Part shown: positions 1-6,735 of the stretch, piece after piece
Numbering within the stretch: position 1 is the stretch's first letter
How the letters are laid out: each line of letters opens with the position of its first letter
Origin: Halieaceae bacterium
GTDB lineage: Bacteria > Pseudomonadota > Gammaproteobacteria > Pseudomonadales > Halieaceae
Assembly (NCBI GenBank): GCA_003523185.1
Contig: DPGN01000003.1
Coordinates: 1-13,800, forward strand
Reading direction: 5' to 3'
DNA: 13,800 nt
Notes under the pieces: model-generated
Told to the model about the DNA's origin: nothing
The model's input: the letters and a program-made list of their open reading frames with translations, nothing else
Databases searched by the model: none
Program-made: the position numbers and the translations under genes

Positions 1-108
1 ATGGGTTCCGAAATAGATTACGTTGAGGGGCTCGAAGGCTCCAAGTTTGTCGTCAACAACCCGAATGCAACGACAACCTGTGGCTGCGGCGCGTCTTTTT
101 CTATTTAG
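1..108 (+). CDS. erpA: ErpA, iron-sulfur cluster insertion protein (3' end only)
   Basis: Frame 1 is open from the first base to TAG at 106-108 and gives the last 35 residues of an A-type Fe-S carrier. The end reads NPNATTTCGCGASFSI. The CGCG pair of cysteines and the terminal SFSI are the signature of ErpA, whose cysteines (with one upstream, outside the window) hold a cluster for delivery to apo-proteins, including isoprenoid-pathway enzymes. The ATG at base 1 is an internal methionine, because the family is roughly 110-120 residues long. In Pseudomonas erpA also lies next to anmK, as here, where the two genes converge. An IscA paralogue is the alternative, but the NPNA...CGCG...SFSI ending favours ErpA. 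The stop codon lies inside a short repeat annotated separately. Confidence 0.9.
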   Translation: MGSEIDYVEGLEGSKFVVNNPNATTTCGCGASFSI

Positions 109-145
109 TTCACCTTCTTTCTAGTTCACTGCTATTTAGTTCACC
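101..145 (+). repeat. Short direct repeat spanning the erpA stop codon
   Basis: The 14-mer CTATTTAGTTCACC occurs at 101-114, where it contains the erpA TAG, and again exactly at 132-145. A shorter related piece, CTAGTTCACTG, lies between them at 121-131. The sequence therefore looks like a local duplication of the stop region. TCACTG at 126-131 and CAGTGA at 152-157 could pair as a 6-bp stem with a 20-nt loop, followed by GGGTTTT at 164-170. This might act as a weak terminator between the convergent genes erpA and anmK, but the long loop makes that doubtful. Confidence 0.6.
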
Positions 146-180
146 GCTGGCCAGTGACGATTAGGGTTTTGCTCGCGAGC

Positions 181-1281
181 TCAATCAGCTAGAGGGTAAA
201 TCACTCCTAGTACTCGTTCTGACTGCGCCCCGGTCACTGCAGGTACATTGCCGGAGGCGCGGTCTAGGCACTGTTTAGCCAGCCAGGCAAAAGCCACCGC
301 CTCCATAAAATCAGCATCAACACCCAGCGCACAGGTGTCTGCGACCTCAATGGGTGCAACGAGCGATCGTATTCGATAGGCCAGCAGGTTGTTATGACGC
401 CCCCCACCACATAGATATACCCGCTCGCATCCTGAGGCTTTAAGGGCGTCCGAGGACGATCGAGCGGTCAACTCCACGAGTGTTCGTTGAACATCAACTG
501 GCACTAGTTCGTCAACCTTCAGGTTTTCAAGCCAGGTTAGGTTGAAATAATCCTGCCCAGTACTCTTGGGCGCAGGCCGACTGAAGTAGGGGTCGGCAAG
601 CATGCGCTCGAGCAATGGCTCATTCACCGTACCAGTGCGCGCCCATGCACCACCTGCGTCGAAGGCTTGTTGCTGGTGCTTACGAATCCAGGCATCGGAC
701 AAGGTATTTCCTGGACCAGTATCAAAACCGCTAACTCGGTCGGGAGCAATGACGCTGACATTGGCAATACCGCCCACATTAAGGAAGGCAGCCGTTTCAG
801 TCTGAGCAACCAGTGTGCGGTGAAATGCGGGAACTAGTGGCGCGCCTTGACCACCGGCGGCGATATCGCGTCGGCGGAAATCACCAACGACGGTGATCCC
901 CGAGAGCTCTGCCAAGCGGTGGTTGTCGCCAATCTGTAAGGTGAAGGGGTGATCAGCCTCAGGAGCGTGCAGTAGCGTCTGCCCGTGATTGCCGATGGCT
1001 TCAATCTCGGATGCAGATATGTTGGCCTTTTCAAGAAGGGACTTTACCGCCGCTGCGTACAGTAGCGAGAGCGCCACGTCCTGTTCACAGATATCTCGAA
1101 TTGTTGTATCCACGCGTGTTTGCGCCGCGATGATACGCGCTTTGAGATCCGCTGGTAGTTCGAGTGTATGGGTACAAACGAGATGCGTTGTTCCATCGCA
1201 CTCAAACCCCACCAGGGCCGCATCAATGGCGTCCGCGCTGGTGCCAGACATCAAACCAATAAAGTGACGAAGCTGACTCAC
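181..1281 (-). CDS. anmK: Anhydro-N-acetylmuramic acid kinase AnmK
   Basis: This 366-residue protein is a normal-length AnmK. The enzyme opens and phosphorylates 1,6-anhydroMurNAc with ATP to give MurNAc-6-phosphate, a cytoplasmic step of peptidoglycan recycling. The ATPase-fold motifs are present in order: GLMSGTSADAID (residues 9-20) for phosphate binding, GGQGAPLVPAFHR (~142-153), NVGGIANVS (~167-175), and GFDTGPGN (185-192). D187 of the last motif is the likely catalytic base by family analogy. A C-terminal CGGGRHNN motif binds nucleotide or sugar. The start is GTG at 1281-1279; no ATG is available before the P-loop, and the GTG overlaps the TGA of the upstream mepM-like gene (GTGA), implying translational coupling. 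It converges with erpA. Its substrate arises from NagZ-type processing, and nagZ lies about 3.5 kb away on the other strand. Confidence 0.95.
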   Translation of the reverse strand: MSQLRHFIGLMSGTSADAIDAALVGFECDGTTHLVCTHTLELPADLKARIIAAQTRVDTTIRDICEQDVALSLLYAAAVKSLLEKANISASEIEAIGNHGQTLLHAPEADHPFTLQIGDNHRLAELSGITVVGDFRRRDIAAGGQGAPLVPAFHRTLVAQTETAAFLNVGGIANVSVIAPDRVSGFDTGPGNTLSDAWIRKHQQQAFDAGGAWARTGTVNEPLLERMLADPYFSRPAPKSTGQDYFNLTWLENLKVDELVPVDVQRTLVELTARSSSDALKASGCERVYLCGGGRHNNLLAYRIRSLVAPIEVADTCALGVDADFMEAVAFAWLAKQCLDRASGNVPAVTGAQSERVLGVIYPLAD

Positions 1282-2630
1282 TCAGCCCCCGTAATAGCGC
1301 CAGTCATTTTTAACGCCGCTAGGCGCTGGACAGGTTGCTTGATCGCGTCTTTGAATCGTTCAAGCTCCGAGTCCGGCAATGATTTCGCCTTCGGCAAAAT
1401 CTTGTGCACGGTCCTCGGATTACGGTGCACACCATTGACTAAAAACTCGTAGTGCAAATGCGGGCCGGTTGCTGCACCCGTTGAACCTACGGTGCCAATC
1501 ACTTGCCCTTGTTTGACACGATCGCCTCGTTTCACTCGCTTTTTGTTCAAATGCAAATAATGAGTCTTAAAACCCTCACCGTGCTGAATGAACACGTAAT
1601 TTCCATTAGGGCGTGTATAACCGGCCTCAACAACGCGGCCATCTCCCGCCGCATAGACTGGCGTACCTCTTGGGGCAGCGTAGTCCGTTCCCCGATGGGG
1701 GCGCTTGGTCTTGTAGATTGGGTGCAGGCGATTCGGATTGAAGCTCGAACTTACCCGAGTGAAGTCAAGGGGAGCCTTCAGGAAGGCTTTGCGCATGCTG
1801 ACGCCCTCAGCGTCAAAGTATCCGGTGTCACCGAAGCTGTCGGTGTAGCGATAGGCCTCAACCAGTCGACCGTTGTTACTAAATGAGGCGGCAAGGATAT
1901 CGCCGTCGGAAAATTTCTCGTCATCGAGGTAGTTTTCCTCGAACAAAATGATGATTTCATCTCCACGACGAGGATCCAGCGCGAAGTCTATGACGCCGCC
2001 CAAAATAGCGGCCAGCTCCATGATGATGCCGTCTGATAATCCGGCTTGGTCGCCTGCGAGGAAAAGAGAACTGTCGATGGTCAGTGCCACTGAACGCTCT
2101 CGCATTTGTGTCTCTCGTGTAATGATTTCGGAAACGAACCGCCCCTCACTCTTCGAATAGACCGTCTGCTTGAGAGGCGACTCGATATGCCTCACCGCAA
2201 TCAGTGCGTTGTCCTCGTTGGCGGCAAAACCAATCAGTTGGCCTGGAAAGATTTTTCTTAACGCGCGTCCCTTTTCACTCGATGTCACCTCGTAGACGTC
2301 ACGATCGGAAAATCCCGCACGATTGAAGATTAGGCTCAAGTTATCGCCATTCCTGACGGTAACATCGTTCCAGATGATGGGTGGCTCATCCGGTTCCAGT
2401 ATCTGCCCCTCGGTGACTGCGTCCCACGCGACTTGTGTCGTCGCGGTGACGAGTGGATCAGGCGCAAACAGTATTTCTTCATCAGTGTCGCTGCTGAATA
2501 CACCTATGAAAAGCTGTGATAGCAATACTAAGACGAGTAGACTCACGCCACCCCACAGAAGTTGGTGGCGATCCAGCGCAAACGGTGCGTTGTACTGGCG
2601 GCGTGTGGCGCCTCTGGGTTTACGTTGCAA
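1278..2630 (-). CDS. mepM: M23 murein DD-endopeptidase, MepM-like
   Basis: This 450-residue envelope protein probably cleaves D-Ala-mDAP cross-links so that new peptidoglycan can be inserted. Residues ~24-45 form one hydrophobic segment after an Arg/Lys-rich N-terminus (PRGATRR), giving an inner-membrane anchor with a periplasmic body. Residues ~90-135 (VRNGDNLSLIFNRAGF onward) resemble the LysM/OapA-like domain of MepM. The M23 (LytM) domain covers ~285-415. It has HRGTD (H312, D316), HYLHL (H360) and GPHLHYEF (H391, H393), so the zinc and catalytic residues are complete. The only plausible start is TTG at 2630: the frame upstream has no ATG or GTG before an in-frame TAG at 2663-2661, and the ribosome site is poor. 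It is first in a pair with anmK and divergent from tyrS, the same order as in Pseudomonas. The family is clear; calling it the MepM orthologue is inference. Confidence 0.92.
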   Translation of the reverse strand: MQRKPRGATRRQYNAPFALDRHQLLWGGVSLLVLVLLSQLFIGVFSSDTDEEILFAPDPLVTATTQVAWDAVTEGQILEPDEPPIIWNDVTVRNGDNLSLIFNRAGFSDRDVYEVTSSEKGRALRKIFPGQLIGFAANEDNALIAVRHIESPLKQTVYSKSEGRFVSEIITRETQMRERSVALTIDSSLFLAGDQAGLSDGIIMELAAILGGVIDFALDPRRGDEIIILFEENYLDDEKFSDGDILAASFSNNGRLVEAYRYTDSFGDTGYFDAEGVSMRKAFLKAPLDFTRVSSSFNPNRLHPIYKTKRPHRGTDYAAPRGTPVYAAGDGRVVEAGYTRPNGNYVFIQHGEGFKTHYLHLNKKRVKRGDRVKQGQVIGTVGSTGAATGPHLHYEFLVNGVHRNPRTVHKILPKAKSLPDSELERFKDAIKQPVQRLAALKMTGAITGAE

Positions 2631-2792
2631 GGTTTTTCCGATTCCCGCCCGGTTGAGGGGCTATTCATTGCCCTGCATCATAACCGACAATAGAGCGGAC
2701 ATTAATGGCTCGAGCGGCGGACCGATGGCCAGACGTCCGTTTTTTATGGGTCGCTTGGTTGAGATGTTAGAAATTAAGTAGAAGGTGAGGAC
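2631..2792. promoter_or_regulatory. Divergent intergenic region between mepM and tyrS
   Basis: These 162 bases must hold the promoters of both divergent units unless transcription enters from outside. On the minus strand TATGAT (2682-2677) matches a sigma70 -10 box at five of six positions. Exactly 17 bases upstream is TTAATG (2705-2700), a weak -35, so this is a possible mepM-anmK promoter. On the plus strand I see no convincing -35/-10 pair. A good tyrS ribosome site, AAGGTGAGG, lies just before the ATG at 2793. I found no tRNA-Tyr T-box fold or obvious riboswitch. Confidence 0.3.
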
Positions 2793-4079
2793 ATGGGTCT
2801 TTTTGAGGATCTTAAAGCACGAGGCTTAGTGTTTCAGACCACGGGCGATGAAACATTCGAGGCGTGGTTAGCCGAGAAGCCACGCACCCTTTATTGCGGG
2901 TTTGATCCTACAGCTGACAGTTTGCATATCGGCTCACTGGTCCCTCTACTCACGCTGAAGCGATTTCAACTGGCGGGCCATACACCCATTGCGCTTGTTG
3001 GCGGTGCAACGGGCTTAATCGGCGATCCAAGTTTCAAATCTCAGGAGCGCTCATTGAACACGCCCGACGTGGTGGCCGGCTGGGTTGAACGCCTACGTCG
3101 CCAGATGTCTCAGTTTCTCTCATTCGATGGCGATGCCGCTGCCATCATGGCTAATAACCTCGATTGGACGGCCGATGTCGATGTGCTGACCTTTTTACGC
3201 GATGTCGGTAAGCATTTTTCCGTCAATAACATGATTGCAAAGGAGTCGGTGAAGCAGCGAATCGAGCGCGAGGGTGCGGGAATTAGCTTTACTGAATTCA
3301 CTTACATGATTTTGCAGTCGTTTGACTTCGCTGAGCTGAATAAACGTTTTGACTGCGAGCTTCAAATTGGTGGCTCCGATCAATGGGGCAATATTACGGG
3401 CGGCATTGATCTCACTCGGAGAATGAACGGTGCATCGGTGCAGGGACTGACCATGCCGCTGGTTACCAAGGCCGACGGCACCAAGTTCGGTAAGACTGAA
3501 TCAGGGACGATTTGGCTAGATGCTGGAAAGACATCACCGTACGCCTTCTATCAGTTCTGGCTGAGCACAGCGGATGCCGACGTCTACAAATTCCTCAAAT
3601 ACTTCACGTTTTTGACGGTCGAGGCCATCGATGCTCTGGCGCAGGAAGATGCTGAACGAGAGGGTCGGCCTGAGGCGCAGCGTGTTTTGGCGCGTGAGGT
3701 AACACGGCTGGTTCATGGCGATGTTGGGTTAGAGGCAGCCGAGCGCATCACATCCGCGATGTTCAGTGGCGATGAGTCGAGCTTATCGGAGTCAGATCTC
3801 GCCCAGCTGAGCCTCGATGGATTACCCAGCTCGGTGATCACCCGAGAAGTCATGCCGGAGACGCTCACGCAATTGTTGACCGACGCGGGTATGGCTGCGT
3901 CGGGTAAACAGGTCAAAGATGCACTGGGTCGGTCGGCGGTATCGATTAATGGCGTCTCAGTATCGGCGGCGAATAATGCCGACCCTGCGTCCTGCTTTGC
4001 GCCTGGAGCTGCTATGCACGGGCGTTATTTCATTACACGTCTAGGCAAGAAAAAGGTGCACCTGTTCATTGTGGAATGA
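2793..4079 (+). CDS. tyrS: Tyrosyl-tRNA synthetase
   Basis: This 428-residue class I synthetase, close to the E. coli enzyme in length, charges tRNA-Tyr with tyrosine using ATP. The Rossmann catalytic domain starts with YCGFDPTADSLHIGS; HIGS at 45-48 is the HIGH signature. YMILQSFDF (171-179) includes Q175 and D178, which by family analogy bind the tyrosine substrate. GGSDQWGN (~192-199) follows. KFGKT at 231-235 is the KMSKS loop variant of bacterial TyrRS. The C-terminal ~70 residues (GKQVKDALGRSAVSINGVSV) form an S4-like tRNA-binding domain. The ATG is preceded by AAGGTGAGG at good spacing. Its TGA at 4077-4079 lies in the first of three 12-bp in-frame repeats, and sixA follows on the same strand. 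Confidence 0.98.
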   Translation: MGLFEDLKARGLVFQTTGDETFEAWLAEKPRTLYCGFDPTADSLHIGSLVPLLTLKRFQLAGHTPIALVGGATGLIGDPSFKSQERSLNTPDVVAGWVERLRRQMSQFLSFDGDAAAIMANNLDWTADVDVLTFLRDVGKHFSVNNMIAKESVKQRIEREGAGISFTEFTYMILQSFDFAELNKRFDCELQIGGSDQWGNITGGIDLTRRMNGASVQGLTMPLVTKADGTKFGKTESGTIWLDAGKTSPYAFYQFWLSTADADVYKFLKYFTFLTVEAIDALAQEDAEREGRPEAQRVLAREVTRLVHGDVGLEAAERITSAMFSGDESSLSESDLAQLSLDGLPSSVITREVMPETLTQLLTDAGMAASGKQVKDALGRSAVSINGVSVSAANNADPASCFAPGAAMHGRYFITRLGKKKVHLFIVE

Positions 4080-4103
4080 ATGGTGGAATGAATGGCGGAG
4101 TGA
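4068..4103 (+). repeat. Three in-frame 12-bp tandem repeats of the tyrS end
   Basis: The last four codons of tyrS, ATTGTGGAATGA (4068-4079), are followed directly by ATGGTGGAATGA (4080-4091) and ATGGCGGAGTGA (4092-4103). The unit is 12 bp, so each copy stays in frame and ends in TGA. The second and third copies are complete ATG-to-stop mini-ORFs of three codons (Met-Val-Glu and Met-Ala-Glu). The arrangement places three in-frame stops after tyrS and a GGCGGAG ribosome-site-like sequence before the next ATG at 4108. Tandem slippage or duplication is the simplest origin; any role in reinitiation is inference. Confidence 0.85.
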
Positions 4104-4107
4104 ATCC

Positions 4108-4137
4108 ATGTTGGCATTTGGGCGCCCGTTCTCTTGA
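4108..4137 (+). CDS. Possible nine-residue leader ORF upstream of sixA
   Basis: An ATG at 4108 has a good ribosome site (GGCGGAG at 4094-4100, seven bases away) and reads MLAFGRPFS before TGA at 4135-4137. That stop overlaps the TTG start of sixA (4134-4136), giving a TTGA junction. The sixA start has no visible ribosome site, only GGGCGCCCG-type sequence upstream. Ribosomes finishing this leader could therefore restart on sixA. The peptide resembles nothing I know and shows no run of a single codon, so attenuation by an amino acid is not suggested. A chance ORF is the main alternative. Confidence 0.4.
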   Translation: MLAFGRPFS

Positions 4138-4658
4138 AACAGCTACACCTTATTCGCCACGCCAAATCCTCCTGGGATCACCCCGAGCTGTCCGATCATC
4201 AACGGCCGCTGAATGACCGTGGTCGTCATGCAGCGCCGCTCGTTGGCCGGGCTATGCATGCGGAGATTGAGGTTAGCGGGCGCGAGATACCGCAGTTTTT
4301 TGTCAGCACTGCCCAACGTGCGCGCGAGACTTTCGATGGCTTGACCATTGGCTGGCCGTTATTGGGAGAGCAGTTCCCGAATTACGACGACGCCCTCTAC
4401 ACCTTTGATAAGGCAGATCTCATCGATTGGATCGCCGCTGCCAATGATGGCTTAGACAGTATTGCGCTCATCGGCCACAATCCTGCCATGACTGAGCTTG
4501 CCAATTTTCTATGCTTAAGGCTGGCGCTTTCTAACCTCCCGACAGCGGGGTGGCTTTGGTTCGGTTTTGATGACGACTCATGGGGCGCGTCCGTGCAATC
4601 GCCTGGAAGGGGTCGTTGCCACACTTTGTACACACCCAAGTCAGGGAAATTGCTGTGA
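4134..4658 (+). CDS. sixA: SixA-like histidine phosphatase
   Basis: This 174-residue protein belongs to the histidine phosphatase (phosphoglycerate mutase-like) superfamily. It has RHAKSSW at residues 8-14, where H9 is the predicted phospho-accepting histidine, then RPLNDRGR, the TAQRARET arginine motif (~59-66) and IGHNP with H115. Together these fit the SixA branch, whose E. coli member removes phosphate from phosphohistidine in signalling and PTS proteins. The actual substrate here is unknown. It is cytoplasmic, with no signal peptide. The start is TTG at 4134, fixed by the family pattern of beginning a few residues before RHA; no ATG is available in frame. It lacks its own ribosome site and overlaps the stop of a leader ORF. 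It lies downstream of tyrS and upstream of nagZ. Confidence 0.85.
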   Translation: MKQLHLIRHAKSSWDHPELSDHQRPLNDRGRHAAPLVGRAMHAEIEVSGREIPQFFVSTAQRARETFDGLTIGWPLLGEQFPNYDDALYTFDKADLIDWIAAANDGLDSIALIGHNPAMTELANFLCLRLALSNLPTAGWLWFGFDDDSWGASVQSPGRGRCHTLYTPKSGKLL

Positions 4659-4678
4659 AAGGATCGCTAAGGAGTCAG

Positions 4679-4798
4679 ATGAATGTCTGCCAAAATGTCT
4701 TCTTTGCTAAAGGAGTGAGCGCGCTTCTCCAGCTTATGCGAGGTGTGATCTTTGGCCCCATAATCACGAGACCCCCTGGCGAAGGTTTGGCACGATGA
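4679..4798 (+). CDS. Possible 39-residue small protein coupled to nagZ
   Basis: Between sixA and nagZ, an ATG at 4679 opens a frame of 39 codons whose TGA (4796-4798) overlaps the nagZ ATG (4795-4797) as ATGA. AAGGAG at 4669-4674 is a strong ribosome site but only four bases from this ATG. A second ATG at 4683, in another frame, is better spaced (eight bases) but codes only for MSAKMSSLLKE before TGA at 4716-4718. The 39-residue product has a hydrophobic middle (LLQLMRGVIFGPII) and two Cys/Phe-rich starting positions. I recognise no family. It could be a real small protein, a leader that couples translation into nagZ, or chance coding in a 136-base spacer. The same frame continues upstream into sixA, so openness alone is weak evidence. 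Confidence 0.3.
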   Translation: MNVCQNVFFAKGVSALLQLMRGVIFGPIITRPPGEGLAR

Positions 4799-5811
4799 CA
4801 CCCGCGATTTTTGGCTTGGAAGGAACGACGCTCTCAGCCGACGAGCGAGCTTTTTTCAGAGAAAGCCAGCCATTTGGCTTTATCTTGTTTGGCCGCAATG
4901 TAGAGCAGCGACGTCAGCTGCGCGCGCTGACCGATGACTTGCGCTCGCTTACAGGACGGGACCAATTGCCGATACTGATCGATCAGGAAGGTGGCAGAGT
5001 AGCCCGCATGCAAGCGCCAGAGTGGCCAGCCTATCCTCCCGCTGCCATCTTTGAAGCGCTGTATGCGCGTGATCCGTTGCGCGGTTTAGAAGCGTGTGCG
5101 TTGAACTTCGAGGCCCTAGCGCTCGACTTGGCCGAGGTAGGTATCACCGTGACCTGTGCACCGGTGCTCGATGTGCCTGTAGCGGGCGCTCACGACGTGA
5201 TTGGCGATCGCGCCTTTTCACAAAACCCAGATCACGTCTCGGCACTCGGTGAGGCCTGTTTAACAGGTTTGAGAAATGGCGGGGTAGAGGGTGTGATTAA
5301 ACACATACCCGGTCATGGCCGCTCGGCAGTGGACTCACACAAGGACTTACCGCGCGTAAGCGAATCAGACGCCGAACTGGCGTCGGACCTCTTACCATTT
5401 CACGCATTAAGCGGCGCACTGATGGCCATGACCGCCCATGTCATCTTTGAGGCCTGGGATGCCGACCAATGCGCCACCTTGTCACCTTTTGTCATTAATG
5501 AGGTCATCCGCAAAAAGATCGGGTTCGATGGTCTATTGATGAGTGACGATCTCGATATGAAAGCGTTGTCGGGTGAAATAGGCAAGCTTGCCTTCGCATC
5601 ACAGCGAGCTGGCTGTGATGTTGTCCTGAACTGCTGGGCAAACATGGCCGATATGGTGTCAATCGCGGAGAAACTCTCTGCTCCCTCGATTCAGGCACAA
5701 GATCGCATGTCACGTGTCTGCGCGGCATTGGTCTTAGCCACGACTTCCGCGACAATCAGCGAGCGCCAGGCAGCATTGACCGAAAGGCGCGATGAGCTAA
5801 TGTCGTGTTAA
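4795..5811 (+). CDS. nagZ: Beta-N-acetylhexosaminidase NagZ
   Basis: This 338-residue cytoplasmic glycoside hydrolase of family GH3 is of normal length for single-domain NagZ. It removes GlcNAc from GlcNAc-anhydroMurNAc and its peptides during cell-wall recycling. The motifs are ordered as expected: FGFILFGRN (~27-35), LIDQEGGRVARM (61-72), VIKHIPGHGRSAVDSH (167-182) with the flexible-loop Asp180/His182 acid-base pair, and LLMSDDLDM (247-254) with D251 as the probable nucleophile. The ATG at 4795 has GAAGG about nine bases upstream. In species with an inducible AmpC, NagZ products feed the AmpR signal; no ampC or ampR is visible here. Its product is processed further to supply the AnmK substrate, so the window holds two steps of one pathway on opposite strands. 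Confidence 0.95.
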   Translation: MTPAIFGLEGTTLSADERAFFRESQPFGFILFGRNVEQRRQLRALTDDLRSLTGRDQLPILIDQEGGRVARMQAPEWPAYPPAAIFEALYARDPLRGLEACALNFEALALDLAEVGITVTCAPVLDVPVAGAHDVIGDRAFSQNPDHVSALGEACLTGLRNGGVEGVIKHIPGHGRSAVDSHKDLPRVSESDAELASDLLPFHALSGALMAMTAHVIFEAWDADQCATLSPFVINEVIRKKIGFDGLLMSDDLDMKALSGEIGKLAFASQRAGCDVVLNCWANMADMVSIAEKLSAPSIQAQDRMSRVCAALVLATTSATISERQAALTERRDELMSC

Positions 5812-5833
5812 TGAGCATCGACTTGTTAGTCAA

Positions 5834-5880
5834 TGAGAGTGAGCCAGTGAGAACTAGCCAGTGAGCCGTTGCTGAGAGTG
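5834..5880 (+). repeat. Short repeats between nagZ and the pirin gene
   Basis: AGCCAGTGAG occurs at 5842-5851 and again at 5856-5865, 14 bases apart, and TGAGAGTG occurs at 5834-5841 and 5873-5880. The second TGAGAGTG covers the candidate GTG start of the pirin gene. As at erpA and tyrS, the units carry TGA or GTG triplets. The 57-base spacer has no clear terminator; GACT/AGTC around 5819-5831 could form only a 4-bp stem. Confidence 0.5.
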
Positions 5881-6735
5881 TTAAAACCCTTGAGTAACCG
5901 AACCATAACCTCATTTAATCCCGCCCATCCGACAACCGATGGTGCTGGCGTTGCCATTAAACGTGTCGCGCTCATGGGTGTGGGCAGTGTCGATCCCGTG
6001 CTAATGATCGACGAATTAAAGTCGCCCTACCGAGAAGACTTTCAGGCCGGATTCCCTCCGCATCCACACCGCGGTATGCAGACGCTCACTTACATGTTGG
6101 CAGGTGGTATTGCGCACGAGGACAGCATGGGGAATCGCGGCGAGATCCGCGAGGGCGGTGTTCAGTGGATGTCCGCGGGCTCGGGCGTCATTCATTCCGA
6201 GATGCCCACGCAAGACACGACGGGACTTCATGGTTTTCAGCTATGGTTCAACTTGCCTGCCAGTCTGAAGATGAGCGCACCTCGCTATCGCGATATTACG
6301 AGTAGCGAGTTGCCGTCAGTATCGGCCAATGATGTGAGCCTGATTGCTATTGCCGGGGTATGGTCTGTGGGTGAGAAGTCACTACAGGGTCCCCTACACG
6401 AGCTTTCACCGATTGCACAAATGGCTGATTTGCAGCTCGCACCTGATGCTGAATATGTGTGTGATGTTCCCACGACCACCAATACCATGGCGTTTGCGTT
6501 TGAAGGCTCACTGCATGCCAACGCGCAAGATTTACGATCTCCGGGTTTAGCGGTGTTTGAAGCAGGGAACTCGTTGGTGATTCGCGCATCCAAAGAGGGC
6601 GCGCGGTGTTTGCTGCTGACTGGTGAACCCATTGGGGAGCCGGTCGTGCAGTACGGCCCTTTTGTTATGAATACACGTGAAGAGATAGAGACAGCGCTCA
6701 ATGAATATCGACTTGGTACGTTTCTTAAGCATTAG
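5869..6735 (+). CDS. Pirin family protein
   Basis: This protein of up to 288 residues is a bicupin of the pirin family. The N-terminal cupin carries FPPHPHRGMQT with H65 and H67, and SGVIHSEMP with H109 and E111. These are the four iron ligands known from human pirin and bacterial homologues. GIAHEDSMGN and GGVQWMSAGSG between them are typical. The C-terminal cupin (~185-275) lacks such ligands, as is usual. Bacterial pirins include YhhW-type quercetin dioxygenases and regulators of central metabolism; which applies here cannot be told. The start is uncertain: TTG at 5869, GTG at 5878 and TTG at 5890 are all in frame, and an in-frame TGA lies at 5848-5850. None has a strong ribosome site. Its 3' end overlaps the next gene by 35 bases. 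Confidence 0.9.
   Translation: MLRVLKPLSNRTITSFNPAHPTTDGAGVAIKRVALMGVGSVDPVLMIDELKSPYREDFQAGFPPHPHRGMQTLTYMLAGGIAHEDSMGNRGEIREGGVQWMSAGSGVIHSEMPTQDTTGLHGFQLWFNLPASLKMSAPRYRDITSSELPSVSANDVSLIAIAGVWSVGEKSLQGPLHELSPIAQMADLQLAPDAEYVCDVPTTTNTMAFAFEGSLHANAQDLRSPGLAVFEAGNSLVIRASKEGARCLLLTGEPIGEPVVQYGPFVMNTREEIETALNEYRLGTFLKH

Noticed and set aside
171..180. Perfect 10-base palindrome GCTCGCGAGC just after the anmK stop
   Set aside because: It has no loop and no following U-tract on the anmK strand, and a 10-base palindrome alone is weak evidence for a terminator or binding site.
1237..1257. AnmK phosphate-binding motif reads SADAID instead of the common SLDG-type
   Set aside because: The core SGTS-x-D-x-x-D pattern is intact and Ala after the Asp is, as I recall, seen in other family members, so loss of activity is not suggested.
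2323..2781. A 152-codon plus-strand frame ending 11 bases before tyrS
   Set aside because: Most of it is antisense to the 5' part of the mepM-like gene, it has no recognisable domain, and its composition fits the complement of a real coding frame.
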